Positions 7,229 to 11,320 of a stretch of 11,320 bases of DNA are shown in pieces. Within the stretch, counting starts at the first letter, position 1, and every line of letters starts with the position of its first letter. The stretch lies in contig DATFMX010000078.1 of the NCBI GenBank assembly GCA_035266685.1, positions 1 through 11,320 on the forward strand, given 5' to 3'. This stretch comes from VRUE01 sp035266685. Lineage in GTDB: Bacteria > Actinomycetota > Thermoleophilia > Solirubrobacterales > 70-9. The notes under the pieces were generated by a model, which did not search any database, was not told the origin of the DNA, and worked only from the letters and a program-made list of their open reading frames with translations. The translations under genes were made by a program, and so were the position numbers.

Positions 7229-7648
7229 CTATGAGATTCGCCGCCAGGCGCGGCTCGGCGCCCTCGCGGCGGCGCTCCATCCGCACCTCGATCACGACCG
7301 TGCTCTTGCCGGCGTGCAGCGGCTCGCCGACGGCGACGATCTCGTCGCCGAGCACGCCGGCGGCGAAGACGTTCAGCTTCAGCTCGATCGTGGTGAAGTT
7401 GTGCCCGGCGGAATGCTGCGGAAGGTCGACCAGGCGGCGACCGTGTCGCCGAGCGCCATCCAGACGCCGCCGTGGACGAAGCCGCCGGGGTGCAGGTGCC
7501 GCTTGTCGACGACGATCCGCCCGCGCGCGTGCGTGTCCTCGATCTCCAGCGGCTCGATCCCCAGGTCGCCGGGAAAGCTCCCCGGCAGGAAGTCCCGCAC
7601 GGAATCCGGCGTGATCAGGCTGCTCGGATGCGGCGGCGCGTCGCTCAT
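7197..7648 (-). pseudogene. Hotdog-fold (PaaI-like) thioesterase, frameshifted by one missing base
   Basis: From the ATG at 7648 the protein reads MSDAPPHPSS, then a PaaI-type hotdog core with HPGGFVHGGVWMALGDTVAAW (53-73, key His-Gly-Gly and Asp68). Such enzymes cleave acyl- or aryl-CoA thioesters in the cytoplasm. After PPG (80-82) this frame turns to nonsense and stops at 7379. Adding one base inside 7401-7410 (a CCC run on the plus strand) restores GHNFTTIELKLNVFAAG, the expected second half of the hotdog. The frame then runs through GDEIVAVGEPLHAGKS and ERRREGAEPRLAANLIVSQF to a TGA at 7197-7199. The repaired protein would be 150 residues, normal for the family. No codon after the frameshift looks decayed, so this may be a recent mutation, a sequencing error or, less likely, programmed slippage. 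The 3' end overlaps the ctpE-like gene by 32 bp, and the thiolase gene lies upstream on the same strand. Confidence 0.88.
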
Positions 7649-7659
7649 CTGCGGCGCGG

Positions 7660-7665
7660 ACCCTA
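7660..7665 (-). promoter_or_regulatory. TAGGGT element before thioesterase gene (candidate -10 or ribosome site)
   Basis: On the minus strand TAGGGT lies 11 bases before the ATG and is followed by CCGCGCCGCAG. The leader is nearly identical to that of pntAA and has the same hexamer as the LLM gene. It suggests a gene-proximal start with a very short leader, separate from thiolase transcription. AGGG could alternatively act as a ribosome site. Confidence 0.3.
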
Positions 7666-7710
7666 CTTCACATCAGAGCCCTCGGCCGAGGCGACGAGGT
7701 CGCAGCGATC

Positions 7711-7750
7711 ATGAAGGGTTGTGGCCTCTCCAGGGGCCACAACCCTTCAT
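7711..7750. terminator. Perfect 16-bp inverted repeat, candidate bidirectional hairpin terminator or REP-like element
   Basis: ATGAAGGGTTGTGGCC (7711-7726) and its exact reverse complement (7735-7750) flank an 8-base loop TCTCCAGG, giving a very stable hairpin on either strand. It begins 17 bp past the thiolase stop codon, where a terminator would sit. No T-run follows on either strand, so it is not a classic intrinsic terminator; U-tract-less hairpins are reported in actinobacteria. A dispersed palindromic repeat is the alternative. A shorter perfect palindrome, CTCGGCCGAG, lies at 7681-7690. Confidence 0.6.
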
Positions 7751-7767
7751 CTGGGGCTCGGGGGTGC

Positions 7768-8925
7768 TCAGACCCTTTCGACGACCATCGCCTTGCCCTG
7801 GCCGCCTGCCACGCACATGGTCTCGATGCCGACCTGGTGGTCGTCGGTCTCCATCACGTTGAGCAGGGTGCCCATGATCCGGGCGCCGGTCATCCCGAAG
7901 GGGTGGCCGAGGGCGATCGCGCCGCCGTGCGTGTTGAGCTTCTCCAGCGGAATGTCGCACTCGTCCATGATCGGGATCACCTGGGCGGCGAAGGCCTCGT
8001 TGAGCTCGACCACATCGACGTCGTCGATCGTCATCTTCGCCCGCGCCAGCACCTTCTTCACCGCGCCGATCGGGGCGACGCCCATGTACTCGGGCTCGTT
8101 GCCGTAGGTGGCGGCGGTGACGATGCGGGCGCGCGGCGTCAGGCCCAGTTCCTTGGCCTTGGTGTCGCTCATCAGCAGTACCGCGGCGGCGCCGTCGTTG
8201 AGCGGGCAGGAGTTGCCGGCGGTGACCCCGCCGGCGCCGAAGGCCTCCGGCAGTTCGGAGAGCTTCTCCAGGGTCGAGCTGGCGCGCGGGCCGTCGTCCT
8301 TGGCGACCTCGCTGCCGTCGGGCAGCTTCACCGGGACGATCTCGCGGTCGAAGAAGCCGTCCTCCTGCGACTGCACGGCGAGTTCCTGCGAGCGCTGCGC
8401 GAACTTGTCCATGTCGGCGCGGCTGACCTCGTATCTTTCCGCCACGTTGACCGCCGTCAGGCCCATGTCGATGTAGGCGTTGGGCTGGCCGTTCTCGCCG
8501 ATCAGGTTCGGGTTGCGGTCGTCGGCGCCGGCCGGCTCCGTGCGCTCGTTGAACTTGCTCACCCACTCGACCCCGGCGGCGATGTAGACGTCGCCCTCGC
8601 CGGCCTTGATCGCGTTGCCGGCGTGGCGGATCGCGTCGAGGCTGGAGGAGCAGTAGCGCGAGACGGTGACTCCGTTGACCTCTTGCGGCAGCTTCTCCGA
8701 GAGCAGGCTGATGATGCGGCCGATGTTGAAGGCCTCGAGGCCCTGTGGCATGCCGCAGCCGCAGAACAGGTCTTCGACCTCGCTCGGGTCGACCTGCGGG
8801 TTGCGCTCGAGCAGCTGGTCGACCACGTAGGCGCCGGTCTCCTCCGGGCGCAACTGGGCCAGCGAGCCCTTGAAGGCACGGCCGATCGGCGTGCGGACGG
8901 TGTCGACGATTACTGCCTCGGGCAT
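7768..8925 (-). CDS. Thiolase (acetyl-CoA C-acyltransferase)
   Basis: This 385-residue enzyme is a complete thiolase II-type protein. It either cleaves 3-ketoacyl-CoA with CoA to give acetyl-CoA (beta-oxidation) or condenses two acetyl-CoA. It opens MPEAVIVDTVRTPIGRAFKG. The nucleophile is Cys92 in SRYCSSSLDAIR; NEAFAAQ (309-315) and GGAIALGHPFGMTGAR (334-349) with His341 follow. The second catalytic Cys371 is in CVAGGQGKAM. The second half also has GGVTAGNSCPLNDGAAAVLL (232-251), typical of the family. All catalytic residues are present. GAGGAG six to eight bases upstream of the ATG is one of the best ribosome sites in the window. The neighbouring thioesterase on the same strand suggests acyl-CoA metabolism, but the hairpin and separate leader argue against one tight operon. 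Degradative or biosynthetic direction cannot be decided from sequence. Confidence 0.95.
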   Translation of the reverse strand: MPEAVIVDTVRTPIGRAFKGSLAQLRPEETGAYVVDQLLERNPQVDPSEVEDLFCGCGMPQGLEAFNIGRIISLLSEKLPQEVNGVTVSRYCSSSLDAIRHAGNAIKAGEGDVYIAAGVEWVSKFNERTEPAGADDRNPNLIGENGQPNAYIDMGLTAVNVAERYEVSRADMDKFAQRSQELAVQSQEDGFFDREIVPVKLPDGSEVAKDDGPRASSTLEKLSELPEAFGAGGVTAGNSCPLNDGAAAVLLMSDTKAKELGLTPRARIVTAATYGNEPEYMGVAPIGAVKKVLARAKMTIDDVDVVELNEAFAAQVIPIMDECDIPLEKLNTHGGAIALGHPFGMTGARIMGTLLNVMETDDHQVGIETMCVAGGQGKAMVVERV

Positions 8926-9004
8926 GCGGTGCTCTCCTCGGGTTTCGGGTGAAAGATTGAGTTCCGCAGGGTATTCGACCCCGCCCCCCGGCGCGGTTCT
9001 CGAT

Positions 9005-9010
9005 TAAGTT
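9005..9010 (+). promoter_or_regulatory. Candidate -10 (TAAGTT) for a leaderless transcript of the 9017 gene
   Basis: TAAGTT is followed by exactly six bases and then the ATG at 9017, the spacing expected if transcription starts at the A of the start codon. There is no Shine-Dalgarno-like sequence here apart from AGAG, which fits leaderless expression. No clear -35 is seen in the G/C-rich stretch upstream. The 91-bp gap (8926-9016) also has to hold the divergent thiolase promoter; on the minus strand TACCCT (8968-8973) is a weak -10 candidate. Confidence 0.42.
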
Positions 9011-9016
9011 AGAGCG

Positions 9017-9478
9017 ATGTCAGTGGAGGGGCTGCGGGCATGGATCGCCGAGGTCGAGCGCAAGCTCGGGAAACGCACGCGCGTCTTCCTCGCCCTGACC
9101 GTGATCGCGATCGGCATCGCGGGCGCCTCGCTCTACCTGGCGATCGACGCCCGCAACAGCTCGGTCAGCGAAAGCGACGTGCAGGCGCTGCAGCAAAAGC
9201 TCGAAACGCGGATCGACGAAGTCGCGGCGGGCGGCGCGGCAACGGCCCCGATCGTGCCGCCGGTCGAAACGGAACCGACGCCGGCGCCGCAGCCCGAAGA
9301 ATCGAAGCCGAAGTCCGAAGGCGGCAAGAAGAACGGCAGCGGAACGAGCGGCGGGGCCTCGAGCGGGTCGACCGGCAGCGCCACCGGCGGCGCCGCGGAC
9401 AGCACGCAGATCCAGGAACTGATCGAACAGGCGAAAAAGAAGCAGGCCGAAGCGGGAGGCGGGCAGAACTCGCCGTAG
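9017..9478 (+). CDS. Membrane-anchored protein of unknown function with Gly/Ser-rich low-complexity tail
   Basis: I do not recognise a family for this 153-residue protein. It has a short basic cytoplasmic N-terminus with a possible amphipathic helix (GLRAWIAEVERKLGKR, 5-20), then one membrane helix (about 23-43). A short coiled-coil-like stretch follows (SESDVQALQQKLETRIDEVA, 51-70). Next come a Pro/Glu-rich segment (80-98), a Lys/Gly/Ser/Thr linker (99-129) and a C-terminal helix rich in Gln, Glu and Lys (QIQELIEQAKKKQAEA, 131-146). The likely topology is cytoplasmic N-terminus with the tail outside, by the positive-inside rule. The layout resembles small actinobacterial envelope-associated or spacer proteins, but no function can be claimed. 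It is read divergently from thiolase. The region from about codon 75 onward uses more gaa/aag and is less G+C-biased than the neighbouring enzymes. Confidence 0.75.
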   Translation: MSVEGLRAWIAEVERKLGKRTRVFLALTVIAIGIAGASLYLAIDARNSSVSESDVQALQQKLETRIDEVAAGGAATAPIVPPVETEPTPAPQPEESKPKSEGGKKNGSGTSGGASSGSTGSATGGAADSTQIQELIEQAKKKQAEAGGGQNSP

Positions 9479-9485
9479 CACCGTT

Positions 9486-9517
9486 GGTGCCGATCCGCAC
9501 GTTCGTGCCTGGGCACC
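9486..9517 (+). terminator. Candidate hairpin after the 9017 gene
   Basis: Eight bases past the stop codon, GGTGCC (9486-9491) pairs with GGCACC (9512-9517), enclosing an inner stem GCACG/CGTGC (9497-9501 and 9504-9508). No T-run follows. It would be a weak, U-tract-less terminator or simply a structured spacer ahead of the DUF5679 promoter. Confidence 0.35.
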
Positions 9518-9532
9518 GTCCCCCGCCTGCGT

Positions 9533-9586
9533 TACATTCGCCTCAATCCATCTCGCGCCGAGGCGCGAGCCTTGCCGAACACGGCA
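9533..9586 (+). promoter_or_regulatory. Candidate promoter and two-hairpin 5' leader of the DUF5679 gene
   Basis: TACATT (9533-9538) fits the TAnnnT -10 pattern. Downstream, CTCGCGCC (9552-9559) pairs with GGCGCGAG (9562-9569), and TGCCG (9573-9577) pairs with CGGCA (9582-9586). The two stems stand back to back and end just before the strong ribosome site GAAAGGAG (9591-9598). If transcription starts near 9545, the leader is almost entirely these two hairpins. I do not recognise a known riboswitch. Confidence 0.35.
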
Positions 9587-9602
9587 GAGCGAAAGGAGCC
9601 CC

Positions 9603-9749
9603 ATGCCCGAGGGTTACTGCGTCAAGGAGCGTAAGAAGGTCGAGATCAAAGGCGCCAAGCAGGTGACGATGAAAAACGGTCGCCCGGCAATCCAAGGCAC
9701 CTGCCCCGACTGCGGCACCAAAATCTTCAAGATCGGCAAACTCGAGTAG
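9603..9749 (+). CDS. DUF5679 mini-protein (zinc-ribbon-like, 48 residues)
   Basis: The 48-residue protein has the core KQVTMKNGRPAIQGTCPDCG (19-38) and ends IFKIGKLE, matching the DUF5679 family of tiny, probably metal-binding proteins found in Actinobacteria and Chloroflexi. Cys34 and Cys37 form the distal CxxC. The N-terminal half has Cys6 in YCVKER, with Glu9 where many homologues, as I recall, carry a second cysteine, so only three of four zinc ligands are visible. The function is unknown; a role in RNA or ribosome-associated binding would be a guess. The ATG follows a strong GAAAGGAG ribosome site at good spacing, and a terminator follows the stop by 9 bp. It therefore appears to be a monocistronic, well-expressed gene. 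A 16-base stretch of it (9660-9675) recurs at 11099-11114. Confidence 0.85.
   Translation: MPEGYCVKERKKVEIKGAKQVTMKNGRPAIQGTCPDCGTKIFKIGKLE
9660..9675 (+). repeat. 16-base direct repeat, copy 1 (inside DUF5679 gene)
   Basis: CAGGTGACGATGAAAA encodes the QVTMK core of the DUF5679 protein and is found again exactly at 11099-11114. Similarity extends a few bases each way: GCCAAG versus GCCAGA before it, AACGG versus CGG after it. Confidence 0.7.
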
Positions 9750-9758
9750 GTGAGCGAT

Positions 9759-9800
9759 CCGCAGCGTCCCTCGGGGCGCTGCGGCAAAAGGTTGCCTTTT
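9759..9800 (+). terminator. Intrinsic terminator of the DUF5679 gene
   Basis: CCGCAGCG (9759-9766) pairs with CGCTGCGG (9777-9784), and the pairing can extend inwards over TCC/GGG. A second small stem, AAAAGG (9786-9791) with CCTTTT (9795-9800), ends in a T-run. The first stem plus trailing TTTT is a good rho-independent signal for plus-strand transcription and separates this gene from the ATPase. Confidence 0.7.
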
Positions 9801-9801
9801 A

Positions 9802-9845
9802 GCGCGTGAGAGGGTTAAACTCATACGCGTTAAATGGTTAAGCTC
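9802..9845 (+). promoter_or_regulatory. Repeat-rich promoter/operator region of the ATPase gene
   Basis: This stretch is clearly richer in A/T than its surroundings. GTTAA occurs three times (9814-9818, 9829-9833, 9837-9841), and GGTTAAACTC (9813-9822) is echoed by GGTTAAGCTC (9836-9845) at a 23-bp period. An imperfect inverted repeat, GCGCGTGAG (9802-9810) against CTCATACGCG (9820-9829), encloses the possible -10 TAAACT (9816-9821). There is no good ribosome site before the ATG at 9834. The layout suggests an operator over a near-leaderless start, perhaps self-regulated. Confidence 0.4.
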
Positions 9846-11105
9846 GATCTCGAATATCGCACCCGACTAGTTGACGCCTGGCTTGGGGAGCTGCTTTCGA
9901 AGCTTCCTGCGCTGATGCTCGTCGGTCCGCGAGCAGCGGGCAAGACCACCACGGCGCGCCGCTGGGCAGCCAGCGCGGTGCGACTGGACCGGATGGCGGA
10001 GGCGACTGCCTTCGAGGGCGACCCCGATGCTGCCCTGCGCAACCTCCCAGAGCCGATCCTGCTCGACGAGTGGCAAGCCGTGCCGGGTGTGCTTGGTGCG
10101 GTCAAGAGGGCGGTCGACGAGGACTCTCGACCGGGGCGCTTTCTGCTCGCCGGCTCGGTTCAGGCCCCACTCGAGCGCGCGATGTGGCCGGGGACCGGAC
10201 GCGTCGTGAGCGTGCCGATGTATCCGATGGCGATCCGCGAGCAACTCGGCCGCGTGGACGAGGGGACATTCTTCGATCGGATCGAGCAAGGCGAGGATCT
10301 GCAGGTACCCACCGACCCCCCAGACCTGCTCGGTTATGTCGAATTGGCCCTCCGGGGCGGCTTCCCCGACGCGGCGCTGCGCAACCAGCCATCATCGGCG
10401 CCGGTCTGGCTACGGAGCTATGTCGGTGACCTCCTCAGTCGCGACCTCGCTGCGCTCGGCGGAGAACGACGGAGCACGGGGGGGCTGCGTCGATACTTCG
10501 AGGCCTACGCGCTCGCCTCGGCGACCGTCACCGAGGCGAAGACGATCTACGACGCCGCCGGCGTGAGCAAGGTGACCGCCGTCGCGTACGAGGAATTGCT
10601 GGAGAGGCTCATGGTCGCCGAGGCGATGCCGGCCTGGCACTCGAACCGGCTCAAGCGACTCGTCCACCAACCGAAGCGCTACCTGGTCGACGCCGGCCTG
10701 CTGGCCGCGGTGCTGCGAATCGATGCGCGGGGGGCGATGCGGGACGGCCTGTTCCTCGGACAGCTGCTGGAGACCTTCGTCGCGGCACAACTCCGAGTCG
10801 AGCTGGCTGGATCCGTAGCCCACCCGCGGCTGCACCACCTGCGCACCGAACAGGGGCGCCACGAGGTGGACCTGATCGCCGAGTTCGGCGGCGGTCGCGT
10901 GATCGGTATCGAGGTCAAGGCAAAGGGCGGCCCCGGCACGAGCGATGCCCGTCACCTCGCCTGGCTGCGCGACGAGATCGGCGAGCGGTTTGTCGCCGGT
11001 GTCGTCTTGCACACCGGACCCCATGTCTACAAGCTGGGTGAGCGCATCGTCGCGGCGCCGATCTCTACGTTGTGGAGTGGAGAATCGAAGACGCCAGACA
11101 GGTGA
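9834..11105 (+). CDS. AAA-family ATPase with C-terminal DUF4143 domain
   Basis: This 423-residue protein has the two-part layout of the widespread 'ATP-binding protein, DUF4143' family. The N-terminal P-loop domain shows Walker A GPRAAGKTTTA (31-41), Walker B PILLDEWQ (74-81) and a sensor-like FLLAGS (103-108). RVVSVPMYPMAIREQ (123-137) matches the conserved 'L.P.s..E' stretch. A helical middle region (about 190-275) resembles a winged-helix segment, including KTIYDAAGVSKVTAVAYEELLERL (236-259). The C-terminal part contains HQPKRYLVDAGLL (278-290) and an EVDLI...IEVKAK pattern (Glu344, Asp346, Glu360, Lys362) like a PD-(D/E)xK nuclease fold. The cellular role of the family is unknown; it is patchily distributed and often moves between genomes. 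The gene is full length with no damage. It is isolated between terminators, and its stop codon lies inside a repeat shared with the DUF5679 gene. Confidence 0.92.
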   Translation: MVKLDLEYRTRLVDAWLGELLSKLPALMLVGPRAAGKTTTARRWAASAVRLDRMAEATAFEGDPDAALRNLPEPILLDEWQAVPGVLGAVKRAVDEDSRPGRFLLAGSVQAPLERAMWPGTGRVVSVPMYPMAIREQLGRVDEGTFFDRIEQGEDLQVPTDPPDLLGYVELALRGGFPDAALRNQPSSAPVWLRSYVGDLLSRDLAALGGERRSTGGLRRYFEAYALASATVTEAKTIYDAAGVSKVTAVAYEELLERLMVAEAMPAWHSNRLKRLVHQPKRYLVDAGLLAAVLRIDARGAMRDGLFLGQLLETFVAAQLRVELAGSVAHPRLHHLRTEQGRHEVDLIAEFGGGRVIGIEVKAKGGPGTSDARHLAWLRDEIGERFVAGVVLHTGPHVYKLGERIVAAPISTLWSGESKTPDR

Positions 11106-11114
11106 CGATGAAAA
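11099..11114 (+). repeat. 16-base direct repeat, copy 2 (across the ATPase stop codon)
   Basis: This is an exact copy of the DUF5679 gene stretch at 9660-9675, 1,439 bp downstream in the same orientation. In the DUF5679 frame it reads A-R-Q-V-T-M-K-T-G, like A-K-Q-V-T-M-K-N-G in the intact gene, then soon hits a stop (TGA 11138-11140). It may be a fragment of a second DUF5679 copy or the scar of an insertion or duplication. Confidence 0.55.
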
Positions 11115-11275
11115 CGGGCTCGATTGACGTTTCCGTGTGATCGCAGCGGTGTCTGCTGGACCGCGGGCTGGCCGAGCGGGCGGGGATCAGCACCGCCAGT
11201 TCCTCAACCCGTTCGCGCTGGAGGGCTACCGCGGCTGACGATCGGCACGCTGGAGTGGATACCTGGGCAGCGGAT
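11106..11275. other. No recognisable gene; possible coding remnants
   Basis: Between the ATPase stop and the terminal hairpin no open frame of useful length with a ribosome site is seen on either strand. Two short plus-strand stretches look protein-like: LDRGLAERAGIS (about 11155-11190), reminiscent of a helix-turn-helix, and QFLNPFALEGYRG followed by TGA (ending at about 11238) in another frame. Both are too short to assign. They may be decayed ends of older genes. Confidence 0.4.
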
Positions 11276-11303
11276 AAGAAAACGGCCCGGGATTTCCGGG
11301 CCG
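11276..11303 (-). terminator. Intrinsic terminator for a minus-strand gene beyond the right edge
   Basis: CGGCCCGG (11283-11290) pairs with CCGGGCCG (11296-11303) around the 5-base loop GATTT. On the minus strand the stem is followed at once by TTTTCTT (complement of 11276-11282). This is a textbook rho-independent terminator for transcription coming from beyond 11320. On the plus strand no T-run follows, so it does not specifically serve the ATPase. Confidence 0.75.
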
Positions 11304-11320
11304 CTCTCTCGCCTGGGTCC

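Noticed and set aside
7711..8952. 413-codon plus-strand frame opposite the thiolase gene
   Set aside because: Antisense shadow; it starts inside the palindromic hairpin and has no motif, while thiolase has all catalytic residues.
9834..11105. Reading the ATPase plus DUF5679 gene as a toxin-antitoxin pair
   Set aside because: A good terminator lies between them, each has its own promoter-like region, and neither matches a known toxin or antitoxin family.
1..11320. tRNA, rRNA or CRISPR array
   Set aside because: No cloverleaf with a T-loop GTTCRANNC in proper context, no rRNA-like conserved blocks, and no regularly spaced repeats were seen.

Overview
The window is G+C-rich bacterial chromosome, about 70% G+C in the gene bodies by eye. 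It looks like a high-G+C actinobacterium, possibly of the Thermoleophilia/Solirubrobacterales type. Supporting signs are a three-subunit proton-pumping transhydrogenase (pntAA-pntAB-pntB), an LLM-class oxidoreductase closely resembling mycobacterial F420-dependent enzymes (Rv3520c type), a CtpE-type P-type ATPase and a DUF5679 zinc-ribbon-like mini-protein. The lineage is an inference; no rRNA, tRNA or CRISPR array is present to fix it.

Left edge (1-817, minus strand): the N-terminal 118 codons of a serine recombinase run off the window. It starts 21 bp past the stop of a short TadE/pilin-like secreted protein. The recombinase stretch is lower in G+C (about 62%) and the pilin-like gene appears to end early, so this may be the edge of an integrated element.

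Central metabolic block (855-4778, minus strand): an apparent operon reads LLM flavin/F420 oxidoreductase, pntAA, pntAB, pntB, with a 28-bp gap, abutting stop/start codons, and a 4-bp ATGA overlap. The transhydrogenase would couple the proton gradient to NADPH supply; the LLM enzyme probably draws on F420H2, which many actinobacteria make from NADPH.

Cation ATPase and acyl-CoA block (4808-8925): a full-length CtpE-like P-type ATPase is read divergently from the LLM gene across only 29 bp. Its 3' end overlaps, tail to tail, a hotdog-fold (PaaI-like) thioesterase gene that carries a clear one-base frameshift. Upstream of the thioesterase lie a perfect 16-bp inverted repeat and an intact thiolase gene, both genes on the minus strand.

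Right part (9017-11320): a plus-strand gene for a membrane-anchored, Gly/Ser/Lys-rich protein of unknown function, a 48-residue DUF5679 protein with a structured leader and a good terminator, and an AAA ATPase of the DUF4143 type with its own promoter-like repeat region. The last 215 bp hold no recognisable gene. A 16-base exact repeat of part of the DUF5679 gene sits at the ATPase stop codon, and the window ends with a strong minus-strand intrinsic terminator that must serve a gene beyond the right edge.

I do not see a clearly new multi-gene system. The best leads are the recombinase/pilin junction, the frameshifted thioesterase, the DUF5679-fragment repeat next to the ATPase, and the LLM-pnt gene linkage.
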